Position numbers and translations under genes: made by a program
NCBI GenBank assembly: GCA_903924985.1
Contig: CAIYDT010000092.1
Span: 1-46,993 of the forward strand
Length of the DNA: 46,993 nt
Source: an uncultured Acetobacteraceae bacterium
GTDB lineage: Bacteria > Pseudomonadota > Alphaproteobacteria > Acetobacterales > Acetobacteraceae
Reading direction: 5' to 3'
Part shown: positions 9,262 through 18,675 of the stretch, piece by piece
Position numbering within the stretch: position 1 is the first letter of the stretch
How the letters are laid out: each line of letters begins with the position of its first letter
Notes under the pieces: generated by a model
What the model saw: only the letters and a program-made list of their open reading frames with translations
Databases searched by the model: none
Told to the model about the DNA's origin: nothing

Positions 9262-12200
9262 ACATCTCCGCCCCCTTCATCGCGCGTCCGATCGCCACCT
9301 GGCTGTTGGCGATCGCGATCCTGTTGACGGGGGCACTGGGCTACAACGCATTGCCGGTGTCCGCGCTGCCGGAGGTGGATTTTCCCACCATCCAGATCAC
9401 CACCCAACTGCCTGGCGCGGCGCCGGAGACCATCGAAACCCTGATCACCGCGTCGCTCGAGCGGCAGTTCGGGCAGATCCCCGGCCTGGTCACCATGACG
9501 TCCCAAAGCGCGGAGAGTACCAGCCAGATCACGTTGCAGTTCAACCTGTCCCGGTCGATGGATTCGGCGGCGCAGGACGTGCAGGCGGCGATCAACGCGG
9601 CGGCTGGCACGCTGCCGACCACGCTGCCATACCCGCCGGTCTACGCGAAGGTGAACCCAGCCGATGCGCCGATCCTGACGCTGGCGCTGACATCCGACTC
9701 CGTGCCGGTCGACGTTGTGAGCGACGCAGCCGACACGCTGCTGCAGCCAAAGCTTTCCGAGATCGAAGGAGTCGGCCGTGTCACGGTGCAGGGCGGTATG
9801 CGCCCGGCCGTACGGGTGCGCGTCGATCCCGCGCGTCTGGCTGCCTATGGGCTGGCGATGGAGGATATTCGTGCCGCCGTCGCCGCCGCGAACGTCAACG
9901 GCGCCAAAGGCGGTTTCGACGGGCCCCGGCTTAGCTTCGCGCTCGGTGCCAACGATCAGTTGGTCGATCCCGCGTCCTACCACGATCTGGTAATCGCCTG
10001 GCGCAACGGCGCGCCAGTGAAGCTGTCTGCCGTCGGGGACGTGATCGCGGGGGTGGAGAACAACCGCGTCTCCGCGAAGTACGACGGCACGCAGGCGGTG
10101 GTGCTGGACATCCAGCGCCAACCTGGCGCCAATATCGTGCAGACGGTGGATTTGGTTAAGCAAGCGCTGCCGCGGCTGCAACGGTCTATCCCGTCAGGCG
10201 TCAAGCTGACCATCGTGACAGACCGAACCGAGACCATTCGCGCATCGGTGCTGGACGTGCAGTTCACCCTGGGGCTTTCGGTCATCTTGGTGGTGGGGGT
10301 GATTTTCGTCTTCCTGCGCTCCCCGCGCGCGACGTTCATCCCGGCGGTGGCGTTGCCGCTATCGCTGATCGGCACCTTCGGGATCATGCAGCTGCTGGGC
10401 TTCGGCCTGGACAATTTATCTCTCATGGCGCTGACCATCGCCAGCGGCTTCGTGGTCGACGACGCCATCGTCATGATCGAAAACGTGGTCCGCTACATCG
10501 AGCAAGGCGTTAAACCGTTGGAGGCTGCCTACCGGGGTGCCGCCCAGATCGGCTTCACCATCGTGTCGCTGACCGTGTCCTTGATCGCGGTGTTCATTCC
10601 TTTGTTGTTCATGACGGGCGTGGTCGGACGGTTGTTCAAGGAATTCTCGGTCACGCTCTCGGTCGCGGTGATCGTGTCCGCCGTGATCTCCCTGACGCTG
10701 ACGCCCATGATGTGCGGCCGCCTGTTGCGTCCCGCGGCGGAGGAAAATCCCGGCCGGATCGCCCGTTGGAGCGAGGCTGGGTTCGATAGACTTCTCACGG
10801 GGTATCGTCACTCGTTAGGCTGGGCGTTCCGGAACCAGACGTTCGTGCTGTTGATCGGCGTCGCTACGCTGGCCGGTACCATCGGGCTGTATGTCGTCGT
10901 GCCGAAGGGCTTCCTGCCGCGCCAGGATACCGGGGTGCTTTTGGCCGTGACCGAGGGCGCCGAAAGCGTCTCCATCCCGCATTTAATCGATCTGCAAACG
11001 CAAATGGCGGAGATCGTGCGGCAGGATCGGGCGGTGACCGGGGTGGTGTCGTTCGTCGGTGCCGGCACGATTAACGCGACACCGAATACCGGACGTCTGA
11101 CCATCGCGCTCCGCCCCGTGAAGGACCGGGACCCCGCCGATGTCGTGATCGCGCGGGTGGAGAAAGCCATCGCCGAGGTGCCTGGCCTGACGGCTTTCTT
11201 CCAGCCGGTGCAGGATATTCAGATCGGTGCGCGGATCAGCCGGACGCAGTTCCAGTACACGCTGATGGATACCGACGCGGTGGAACTGGCCACCTGGGCG
11301 CCGCGGCTGTTGAAGAAGCTGTCCACGGTGCCGGAGTTGCGCAATGTCGCGACCGACCAGCAGGACAACGGGTTCCGCACCTTCATTAACGTCGATCGGG
11401 ACGCGGCCATGCGGCTGGGCGTGTCGATGCAAGTCATCCAGGACACGCTGTACGATGCCTTTGGGCAGCGGCAGATCTCCACCATTTTCGGTCAGGCCAA
11501 CCAGTATCGTGTGGTGCTGGAGGCCGACCCTGCCTGGCAGGAAGATCCCGCCATGCTGCGCCTGCTGCGGGTGCCGGGGGCCGGTGGCGCGCAGGTGCCT
11601 TTGGCGACCATCGCGCGGTTCGAGAAAACAACCGCGCCGCTCGTGATGACGCACCAGGAGCAGTTCCCCTCCACGACGCTGAGTTTCGATCTCGCGCCGG
11701 GTTTCTCCCTGGGGCACGCCGTAAGCGCCGTCGCGCAGGCGGAGAAGGACATCGGCATGCCGGAGACCATTACCGGCGGCTACGCCGGCGATGCGGCGGA
11801 ATTTCAGCGCTCCCTCGCCGCCGAACCGTGGCTCATCCTGGCAGCCTTGGTGGTGATATACATCGTGCTGGGAGTGCTGTACGAAAGTTGGATCCACCCG
11901 GTCACCATCCTGTCGACGCTGCCCTCGGCCGGTATCGGGGCGCTTGTGGCACTGATGATCTGCGGTACTGACCTTTCGCTCGTGGCACTGGTCGGTATCG
12001 TGCTGCTGATGGGAATCGTAAAAAAGAACGCCATCATGATGGTGGATTTCGCCCTGGAGGCCGAACGGGTGCACGGCAAGACACCCGAGGACGCGATGTG
12101 GGAGGCGTGCCTCCTGCGGTTCCGCCCGATCATGATGACCACCATGGCCGCGCTGCTTGGTGCCCTGCCGCTGGTGATTGGCCATGGCGCGGGATCGGAG

Positions 12201-12353
12201 CTGCGCAGCCCATTGGGCATTACCATCATTGGCGGGTTGCTGCTGTCGCAATTCCTGACGCTATACACCACACCAATTGTTTATTTGACGTTCGAGCGTC
12301 TGCGATCGCAGTTCGGCGGATCGCAGACACCGGAACCGGTAGTAGCGGAATGA
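9258..12353 (+). CDS. RND multidrug efflux permease 1 (MdtB/MdtC-like)
   Basis: Proton-driven inner-membrane exporter of the hydrophobe/amphiphile RND family, 1031 residues with twelve expected helices and two large periplasmic loops. Key proton-relay residues are present: Asp401-Asp402 in FVVDDAIVMIENVV (helix 4) and Lys922/923 in GIVKKNAIMMVDFALEAE (helix 10). The N-terminus NISAPFIARPIATWLLAIAI is the usual opening. Two different permeases with one fusion protein is the MdtABC arrangement, in which B and C form a mixed trimer, so a mixed trimer with permease 2 is plausible (inference). Substrates are unknown. Confidence 0.93.
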   Translation: MNISAPFIARPIATWLLAIAILLTGALGYNALPVSALPEVDFPTIQITTQLPGAAPETIETLITASLERQFGQIPGLVTMTSQSAESTSQITLQFNLSRSMDSAAQDVQAAINAAAGTLPTTLPYPPVYAKVNPADAPILTLALTSDSVPVDVVSDAADTLLQPKLSEIEGVGRVTVQGGMRPAVRVRVDPARLAAYGLAMEDIRAAVAAANVNGAKGGFDGPRLSFALGANDQLVDPASYHDLVIAWRNGAPVKLSAVGDVIAGVENNRVSAKYDGTQAVVLDIQRQPGANIVQTVDLVKQALPRLQRSIPSGVKLTIVTDRTETIRASVLDVQFTLGLSVILVVGVIFVFLRSPRATFIPAVALPLSLIGTFGIMQLLGFGLDNLSLMALTIASGFVVDDAIVMIENVVRYIEQGVKPLEAAYRGAAQIGFTIVSLTVSLIAVFIPLLFMTGVVGRLFKEFSVTLSVAVIVSAVISLTLTPMMCGRLLRPAAEENPGRIARWSEAGFDRLLTGYRHSLGWAFRNQTFVLLIGVATLAGTIGLYVVVPKGFLPRQDTGVLLAVTEGAESVSIPHLIDLQTQMAEIVRQDRAVTGVVSFVGAGTINATPNTGRLTIALRPVKDRDPADVVIARVEKAIAEVPGLTAFFQPVQDIQIGARISRTQFQYTLMDTDAVELATWAPRLLKKLSTVPELRNVATDQQDNGFRTFINVDRDAAMRLGVSMQVIQDTLYDAFGQRQISTIFGQANQYRVVLEADPAWQEDPAMLRLLRVPGAGGAQVPLATIARFEKTTAPLVMTHQEQFPSTTLSFDLAPGFSLGHAVSAVAQAEKDIGMPETITGGYAGDAAEFQRSLAAEPWLILAALVVIYIVLGVLYESWIHPVTILSTLPSAGIGALVALMICGTDLSLVALVGIVLLMGIVKKNAIMMVDFALEAERVHGKTPEDAMWEACLLRFRPIMMTTMAALLGALPLVIGHGAGSELRSPLGITIIGGLLLSQFLTLYTTPIVYLTFERLRSQFGGSQTPEPVVAE

Positions 12354-12378
12354 AACCGAACGTTTGGAGGGATTAGAG

Positions 12379-12771
12379 ATGCGGTTAGGGATCTTGATAG
12401 CGGCCATGTACCTTCTGGTCCTCGGCGTGGGGCTCGGACTGGATAAGGGCTGGTTTCAGCTGCCTGTTCCACCCGCGCCGGTGTTCGATGAGGCGAAATT
12501 CACCGCTGGCATCAGGGAAATCGGCGTGGTGGCGTTCTTCAATGCGTTGGTGCCGGTGGAGGGAAAATTGGTCACCGACATCCGAGTACGCGGCACAACC
12601 TACAGTCCCGCGACAAGAAGCCTGACCGTCTGGCTGTCGGCGATGGTACGCGGCACAAACTTTATTTTTACAGCGGATTGCCGTGTCGCGGAGGCCGGCG
12701 GCTGGTTTTGCTTCCGCCCGGTGGACATCGGCGGCTTCATACGCGTGAGCCACGAGAAGCCCGCGCCGTGA
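12379..12771 (+). CDS. Small membrane-anchored protein of unknown function between two RND permeases
   Basis: I do not recognise this 130-residue protein. ATG 12379 is preceded by GGAGG at 12366-12370, a strong ribosome site. It has one N-terminal hydrophobic helix (about residues 3-22) and a roughly 100-residue domain that would lie in the periplasm, with two cysteines (in TADCRVAEAGGWFC) that could form a disulfide. It sits 25 nt after permease 1 and 16 nt before permease 2, so it is almost certainly co-transcribed and may be an accessory subunit of the pump. No homology is claimed. Confidence 0.75.
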   Translation: MRLGILIAAMYLLVLGVGLGLDKGWFQLPVPPAPVFDEAKFTAGIREIGVVAFFNALVPVEGKLVTDIRVRGTTYSPATRSLTVWLSAMVRGTNFIFTADCRVAEAGGWFCFRPVDIGGFIRVSHEKPAP

Positions 12772-12787
12772 GGGCCCAGCTCCGCGT

Positions 12788-15700
12788 ATGAATTTCTCCG
12801 CACCCTTCATCGCTCGGCCTGTCGCGACCATTCTGTTGTCGATTGGGCTGTTTTTGTCGGGCGCGGTCGCTTACCGCTTTCTGCCAGTCGCGGCGCTGCC
12901 GTCGATCGACGTTCCTTATATCGTCGTGATCGCCGCGCGCCCTGGTGCCGATCCCGAGACGATGGCGAACTCCGTCGCCGCACCGCTGGAACGGCGGCTG
13001 GGGGAGATCGCGGGTGTGACGGAAATCACCTCGACATCCTCGATCGGCAATACCTCGGTCGTGCTGCAATTCGATATTTCGAGGGATATCAACGGGGCGG
13101 CGCACGACGTTCAGGCCGCGATCAACGCCGCGACCACCGATCTCCCGTCCGATCTGCCGATTCGCCCGTACTATCGCAAGTTCAATCCGGCGGACGCGCC
13201 GATCCTGACGATCGCGCTTTCGTCGTCGACGGCGACCACCGCTCAGATTTACGATGCCGCGGATACCATCCTGGCGCAGCGCCTGTCTCAAGTGGAAGGG
13301 GTTGCTCAGGTCACGGTGAACGGGGCGGAGAAACCGGCGGTGCGGGTCGCGCTCGATCCCGAACGGCTGGCGGCCACGGGTCTGGCGGGACAGGACGTTT
13401 ATACCGTTATTCGCAACGCCAACACGATCGGGGCGCTGGGAGGCTTCCAAGGTGCCGACCGGACCGAAACCCTTGGCCTGAACAACCAGATTTCACAGGC
13501 CGCCGAGTATAAGCCGTTGATCGTAAAGTCTGGCAAAGGCGCGATCCTGCGGTTGTCGGATGTGGCGAACGTGACCGACAGCGTCGCCAACACGCGGCTC
13601 GCGGCCTGGAACGGCAAGCAGCCGGCCATTCTGCTGACCATCACCAAGGAGTCTGGTTCTAACGTTATCGAAACGGTGGATCGTATCCATGGGTTGTTAC
13701 CGCAACTGATGCGCTGGCTGCCGAGCGACATTGCGGTCACGGTGATTAGCGATCGCACGACAACGATCAGGGCCAGTGTCGCCGACGTGCAATGGACGCT
13801 GCTGATCACCGTTATCTTGGTGCTGTTGGTGGTGCTGTTGTTCATGCGCCGACTGGTCCCGACGGTCGCCGCGGCGGTAACGGTGCCCTTGTCGCTCAGC
13901 GGCACGCTCGCGGCAATGTGGGCCATGGGCTACGCGATCGACAATTTCTCCCTGATGGCGCTGACGATCTCGGTCGGTTTCGTGGTGGACGATGCCATCG
14001 TGATGATCGAAAACATCGTGCGTCATATGGAGCAAGGGGAGCCGCCGTTGCGCGCGGCGCTGAATGGGGCGCGCCAAATCGGCTTTACGGTGATGTCCAT
14101 CAGCCTGTCGCTGGTCGCGGTGTTCATTCCGTTGATTTTCATGGGCGGCATCGCTGGACGGCTCTTCCACGAATTCGCCATGACCATGACCATGGCGATC
14201 GGCATTTCGGCGGTCGTGTCGCTATCGCTGACGCCGATGATTTGCGGCCGCTACATGCACCGGCCGACCGCGGATATCGTACATGGCCGGTTCTGGCGTG
14301 GCATCGACGCGATGCTGAATGGGACGCAGCGCTTTTACGCCCGGACCCTCGGCTGGGCACTTGCCCATCCGGTATTTATGTTGCTGGTGGTGGTTCTGAC
14401 CGTGGTCACGACGGGCAAGCTTTATACCGTGGTGCCGGGCGGCTTCATGCCGTTGCAGGATACCGGCATGCTGATCGGTTCGACCTTGGCCGACCCGGAC
14501 ATATCGTTCCGCACGATGGAGGACCGGCAGAAGGCGGTGGTCGATGCTTTGCTGGCCGATCCGGCTGTCGCCAGCGTGGCGTCCACTGTCGGTGTATCCG
14601 CCGGTTGGAGTTCGCTCAATCGCGGCTCCGTCACTGTCAACCTGACGCCCTTGAAACAGCGCGGCCTTTCGTCCGAAGACGTGATCGCGCGGTTGCGTCC
14701 GAAACTGACAAAGATGGATGGGATCCAGACCTTCCTGTTTTCGGCCCAGGATTTGCGTGGTGGCGGGCGCGGCGGCGGGTCGCAATTCCAGTACGCCATG
14801 ATCTCCCAGGATTTGGCTTTGCTGCGTGTCTGGGCACAAAAGCTCGAAGACAAGCTGAAAGAATCGCCGGATTTGGCTGACGTGACCTCGGACCAGGATC
14901 GCGCCGGGCCGCAGGTCAATGTCGTCATCGACCGCGAAGCCGCGGCTCGGCTCGGGGTCAGCACAGTCGCGATCGACAACGCGTTGAATAACGCGTATGC
15001 GCAACGGCAGGTATCCACCATCTACGCGCAGCGCAACCAATCCAAAGTCGTGCTGGAGATCGATCCGGCGTTGCAGACCGATCCGTCGTTGCTGAGCCGC
15101 CTGTATGTCGGATCCGCCACCGGGCAGCAGATTCCCCTGTCGGCTGTCGCGCGGTTCGAGCGTGGAACGGCGGCCTTGGCGGTACGGCATCAAGGACAAT
15201 TTCCGGCGGCGACGTTGAGTTTTAACCTCGCTCCAGGTGTTGCCCAGGGAGTGGCGCAGGATGCGGTTGAAAAGGCGGCACGGGACTTGCGCATGCCGGA
15301 GAACGTTCGAACCGAATTCGCCGGCAATGCACGGTGGCAGCAGCAATCGGTGGCGTCGAACGTGCTGCTGATCGCGGCTGCGCTGATCTCCATCTACGTC
15401 GTGCTGGGGGTGCTGTACGAAAGCCTTCTGCACCCCCTGACCATTATCTCCACATTGCCGTCGGCCGGCCTCGGGGCACTGCTGGCATTGCTGATGACCG
15501 GAACCGATCTGTCCGTTATGGCGATGATCGGGATCATCCTGCTGATGGGCATCGTGAAGAAGAACGCCATCATGATGATCGACTTCGCCCTGGAGGCCGA
15601 ACGCCAGCACGGCATGACACCGTTCGAGGCAATTCATGCTGCCTGTCTGGCGCGTTTCCGGCCCATCATGATGACCACGCTGGCGGCGCTGTTCGGCGCG

Positions 15701-15913
15701 TTGCCGCTGGCGCTGGCATTCGGGACCGGATCGGAACTGCGCCGGCCATTGGGTTATGCGATCGTTGGCGGGCTGATCGTATCGCAGATGCTGACGCTAT
15801 ACACGACGCCGGTGGTCTATCTGGCACTGGAACGGCTGGCGGCTCGTTTGGGGAGCAGGCGGGATGCGATCGTGGTGCCCCCGATCGACCGGATCATGAA
15901 ACCGGCGGAGTAA
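12788..15913 (+). CDS. RND multidrug efflux permease 2 (MdtC/MdtB-like)
   Basis: Second RND permease, 1041 residues, clearly related to permease 1. Proton-relay Asp401-Asp402 (FVVDDAIVMIENIV) and Lys924/925 (GIVKKNAIMMIDFALEAE) are conserved. It opens NFSAPFIARPVATILLSIGL. A glycine-rich insertion (RGGGRGGGSQ) lies in the second periplasmic loop near residue 660. It completes the efflux operon. Its last 20 nt overlap, tail to tail, the end of the GH15 gene on the other strand, so no terminator can lie between them. Confidence 0.93.
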   Translation: MNFSAPFIARPVATILLSIGLFLSGAVAYRFLPVAALPSIDVPYIVVIAARPGADPETMANSVAAPLERRLGEIAGVTEITSTSSIGNTSVVLQFDISRDINGAAHDVQAAINAATTDLPSDLPIRPYYRKFNPADAPILTIALSSSTATTAQIYDAADTILAQRLSQVEGVAQVTVNGAEKPAVRVALDPERLAATGLAGQDVYTVIRNANTIGALGGFQGADRTETLGLNNQISQAAEYKPLIVKSGKGAILRLSDVANVTDSVANTRLAAWNGKQPAILLTITKESGSNVIETVDRIHGLLPQLMRWLPSDIAVTVISDRTTTIRASVADVQWTLLITVILVLLVVLLFMRRLVPTVAAAVTVPLSLSGTLAAMWAMGYAIDNFSLMALTISVGFVVDDAIVMIENIVRHMEQGEPPLRAALNGARQIGFTVMSISLSLVAVFIPLIFMGGIAGRLFHEFAMTMTMAIGISAVVSLSLTPMICGRYMHRPTADIVHGRFWRGIDAMLNGTQRFYARTLGWALAHPVFMLLVVVLTVVTTGKLYTVVPGGFMPLQDTGMLIGSTLADPDISFRTMEDRQKAVVDALLADPAVASVASTVGVSAGWSSLNRGSVTVNLTPLKQRGLSSEDVIARLRPKLTKMDGIQTFLFSAQDLRGGGRGGGSQFQYAMISQDLALLRVWAQKLEDKLKESPDLADVTSDQDRAGPQVNVVIDREAAARLGVSTVAIDNALNNAYAQRQVSTIYAQRNQSKVVLEIDPALQTDPSLLSRLYVGSATGQQIPLSAVARFERGTAALAVRHQGQFPAATLSFNLAPGVAQGVAQDAVEKAARDLRMPENVRTEFAGNARWQQQSVASNVLLIAAALISIYVVLGVLYESLLHPLTIISTLPSAGLGALLALLMTGTDLSVMAMIGIILLMGIVKKNAIMMIDFALEAERQHGMTPFEAIHAACLARFRPIMMTTLAALFGALPLALAFGTGSELRRPLGYAIVGGLIVSQMLTLYTTPVVYLALERLAARLGSRRDAIVVPPIDRIMKPAE

Positions 15914-17684
15914 GCCGAACCGGAGCTTCCAGATTGAGCGCCGTATTGACCAACGCCAGATGAGAAAATGCCTGCGGGAAATTGCCCAGCATGTGGCCGG
16001 CGACGGGATCGTATTCTTCGGATAACAGCCCGACATCGTTGGTCAGGCCGACCAGACGGGCAAACAATGTCTCGGCCTCGGGCCGGCGGCCTTGCCGGAT
16101 CAGTGCATCGGCGTACCAGAAACTGCAGGCCAGAAACACGCCTTCGCCCGGCGGCAATCCGTCCGGGTCCCGATAACGGAGAAGCAACCCGTCCACCATC
16201 AGCTCTCGCTCGATCGCCGCGATCGTGCCAGCGATACGCGGGTCGTTGGCCGGCAGGAAACCGACCATCGGCAGCAGAAGCAGGCTCGCGTCCAGGGCAT
16301 CGCCGCCGTACGTCTGGGTGAAGGTGTGTCTGGCGACGTTGAAGCCATGCCGGCACACATCCTCATGGATGACGGCGCGCAATGTCCGCCAGCGCTCAAT
16401 CGGTGCCGGCAGGCCGAATGCCGCGGCGCCGCGCAGTGCGCGATCCACCGCCACCCAGGCCATGACCTTGGAGAAGGTGAACTGCCGCCGTCCGCCGCGC
16501 ACCTCCCAGATGCCCTCATCCGGCAGGTGCCAGATGGTTTCCAGGTGTTCCACCAGGCCGATCAGCATGGGCCAGCTCTCGTCTGGCGGCACCAATCCAG
16601 CGTGGGCTTCCTGGAACAGCGCCTCCAGCAATTCCCCGTAAATATCGAGTTGCACCTGATCGGCCGCGGCATTGCCGACCCGGACTGGTTTGCTGCCGCG
16701 GTAGCCAGGCAGCCAGGGGACCGTCCGCTCCGTGACCCAGCGCTCCCCGCCCAATCCATAAATCGTGCGAAGTTGGGCTGGCGCACCGGCAACCGTGCGG
16801 CGGAGCCAGGCACCCCAGGCGCGCGCTTCGTCCCGGTAGCCCGCCCGCATCAATGCCCGCAGTGTCAGGCTGGCGTCGCGCGGCCAGCAATAGCGGTAAT
16901 CCCAGTTCCGTTCGCCGCCGAGGTGCTCCGGCAGCGACGTGGTGGGGGCCGCGACGATCCCACCGGTCTCGGTATGGCTGAGCGCTTTCAGCGTCAGTAA
17001 CGATCGTTGCACGGCGTTCCGCCAGTGTCCCCGATAGGTGCAGCGATCGGACCATTCCCGCCAAAACGCCTCGGTCTCCGCCAGCGCTGACGCCGCGTCG
17101 GGCAGGACCGGCCTGGTCAGGTGGGATGCTGCGTGGGTCAGCACAAAGCATACACGTTCGCCGGCGTTAAGGGTGAAGGCGCCGATGGTGGTTAGCTTCC
17201 GGCCGAGCAGTGGGATATCCGACCGCAACACGACCTGATCGGGGCCGGCGACCGCGTGCAAGCCATGGCCGTCTGACAGCCGCGTGACCCAGGGAATGGC
17301 GGAGCCGTATTCGAACCGTAATACAAGCTCAAGACCCATGCGGACGGAACCGCCGCGCCCTTCGGCGATACGCACGACCGAGGCACCGCCGGGTACCATG
17401 AAATCGATCAGGGCGACCTGGCCGGTGTCGGTCTCGAATGTCGTTTCCAGCACCATGGTGCCGGGCCGGTAGCGCCGGGTAATCGTTACCGCGGGAGAGT
17501 CGGGACCGATCCACCAGCGCCCATGTTCGGGCGATCCTAGCAGGGCGGCGAAGCAGGCCGGACTATCGAAGCGTGGCCAGCACAGCCAGTCGATGGAGCC
17601 GGATTTGCCAACCAGCGCCGCCGTCCGGCAGTCGCCCAGCAGCGCGTAGTCCTCGATCGGTGCGGGGGTTTGGGGATTTCCCAC
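15894..17684 (-). CDS. Glycoside hydrolase family 15 protein (glucoamylase/trehalase-like)
   Basis: Exo-acting glucan or trehalose hydrolase of the (alpha/alpha)6-barrel GH15 family. The start at GTG 17684 gives 596 residues opening near PIEDYALLGDCRTAALVG, the standard GH15 N-terminus, and has AGAGG eight bases upstream; the frame is open to ATG 17717. An N-terminal beta-sandwich (to about residue 220) precedes the catalytic barrel. Hallmarks are GGERNWDYRYCWPRDA near residue 255, GIWEVRG near 391 with a catalytic-type Glu, and MLGNFPQAFSHLALVN near 566. There is no signal peptide, so a cytoplasmic role in glycogen, maltodextrin or trehalose turnover is likely. The start region carries an inverted repeat that includes the ribosome site. 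Confidence 0.9.
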   Translation of the reverse strand: MGNPQTPAPIEDYALLGDCRTAALVGKSGSIDWLCWPRFDSPACFAALLGSPEHGRWWIGPDSPAVTITRRYRPGTMVLETTFETDTGQVALIDFMVPGGASVVRIAEGRGGSVRMGLELVLRFEYGSAIPWVTRLSDGHGLHAVAGPDQVVLRSDIPLLGRKLTTIGAFTLNAGERVCFVLTHAASHLTRPVLPDAASALAETEAFWREWSDRCTYRGHWRNAVQRSLLTLKALSHTETGGIVAAPTTSLPEHLGGERNWDYRYCWPRDASLTLRALMRAGYRDEARAWGAWLRRTVAGAPAQLRTIYGLGGERWVTERTVPWLPGYRGSKPVRVGNAAADQVQLDIYGELLEALFQEAHAGLVPPDESWPMLIGLVEHLETIWHLPDEGIWEVRGGRRQFTFSKVMAWVAVDRALRGAAAFGLPAPIERWRTLRAVIHEDVCRHGFNVARHTFTQTYGGDALDASLLLLPMVGFLPANDPRIAGTIAAIERELMVDGLLLRYRDPDGLPPGEGVFLACSFWYADALIRQGRRPEAETLFARLVGLTNDVGLLSEEYDPVAGHMLGNFPQAFSHLALVNTALNLEAPVRLTPPVS

Positions 17685-17687
17685 TAA

Positions 17688-17753
17688 GCAAACCTCTCGG
17701 GGTTTGCGCTCAAACAAAAACCTAAGCTGGTTTGCGCCCGCACGAGGTTTGCG
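17688..17753. promoter_or_regulatory. Iterated GGTTTGCG motif and inverted repeat upstream of the GH15 gene
   Basis: GGTTTGCG occurs at 17701-17708, 17729-17736 and 17746-17753. GCAAACC at 17688-17694 forms a perfect 7-bp inverted repeat with 17701-17707 around a 6-nt centre. On the minus strand this hairpin partly covers the GAGAGG ribosome site of the GH15 gene. CCTAAGC at 17721-17727 also pairs with GCTTAGG at 17786-17792. The cluster could be an operator or an mRNA element; the binding protein is unknown. Confidence 0.45.
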
Positions 17754-17812
17754 TTCCTACTCTGTGTCCTGACCCGCGCAAGCCTGCTTAGGTCCCAGCC
17801 GCGTCGCTGGGC

Positions 17813-18175
17813 TTAATTGACGTTACCGCGCACCCGCTCACCGCTGTTACCGATGCAGTAGCAACCGGCGCCCGGCGCCATCGGCCGATCCAGCGGGCAG
17901 ACATAGGCACCGGCAACGCAGGACTGGCCGTAGGCCGGTGGGGCGGGCGCCGGCGTGTAAACCACCGGAGGTGGTGGGGCATAATAATATGGCGGCGGAT
18001 AGTAGACCGGTGGCGGGTAATACACTGGCGGTCCATAGTACGGGAACGGAATGCCGACACCGACGAACACCCTGGCCTGTGCCGGGGCAGTCGAGACGAA
18101 CAGGCCAAAAGCCACGACGCCGAGTGCGACCAGGCCAGTCAGGCGGCGGACGGCGGAGGAGAGATTAGAAATCAT
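17813..18175 (-). CDS. Small exported Pro/Tyr-rich protein
   Basis: A 120-residue protein with a clear Sec signal peptide (charged SAVRRL, hydrophobic core GLVALGVVAFGLFVST, cleavage near AQA). The mature part begins RVFVGVGIPFPYYGPP and continues with repeated YYPPP units (about residues 45-75), then a four-cysteine C-terminal segment (SCVAGAYVC and GCYCIGN). Such proteins are common cell-envelope hypotheticals in alphaproteobacteria; function is unknown. It is about 40 nt downstream of no close partner and probably a single transcription unit or paired with the next exported protein. Confidence 0.7.
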   Translation of the reverse strand: MISNLSSAVRRLTGLVALGVVAFGLFVSTAPAQARVFVGVGIPFPYYGPPVYYPPPVYYPPPYYYAPPPPVVYTPAPAPPAYGQSCVAGAYVCPLDRPMAPGAGCYCIGNSGERVRGNVN

Positions 18176-18215
18176 CGCTGCATCCTTCCACAGCTATGTA
18201 ACGCAGTGAAGTCCG

Positions 18216-18608
18216 TCAGGGCATGTTTGCCGCCTGGATCGCGGCCTGAAGCATCCGCAGGCAGGTCATGCGATCGCCCGCGGCCAAAGCCCGCAGCCCC
18301 TGAGAAATCAGCTTTACTGCCGGCTGGTCGCTCTGAACGCCTGTTTGACCGAGTGGAACGGAGCGGTCAAGCAGACGAGTTTGTGCCATTTCCATGGATT
18401 CTTGTGCTTCTCCGGTGCGGCCAGCGGCCAAAGCACTTTCCGCGGCACGCAGGAAGTCGGTTGGGCTGGCATCTTCGCTCAATGCGGGCGCTGGCAGCGC
18501 CGGAGCGATCACCGGCGGGGGTTCCGCACCGAACGGTAACGATTGTGCGAGCGCGGGCGTGGCCAGCAGGACAAACAGCATAGAAGCGCGGAAAGGTAGG
18601 GAAATCAT
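18216..18608 (-). CDS. Small exported protein with a helical repeat-like region, unknown function
   Basis: A 130-residue protein starting at ATG 18608. Residues 1-20 (LPFRASMLFVLLATPALAQ) are a Sec signal peptide. A Pro/Ala linker is followed by an amphipathic helical segment, FLRAAESALAAGRTGEAQES, that looks like one TPR-like hairpin, and a second helix pair near the C-terminus (LISQGLRALAAGDRMTCLRM). I do not recognise a named family. The frame extends upstream into a region with no good start. Confidence 0.65.
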   Translation of the reverse strand: MISLPFRASMLFVLLATPALAQSLPFGAEPPPVIAPALPAPALSEDASPTDFLRAAESALAAGRTGEAQESMEMAQTRLLDRSVPLGQTGVQSDQPAVKLISQGLRALAAGDRMTCLRMLQAAIQAANMP

Positions 18609-18675
18609 TGGTTCGAAGCTCCTGATCCAACACTTATTAGCGGAAAGATGGTGATTCGGTGGCTTGGGGGCAAGA

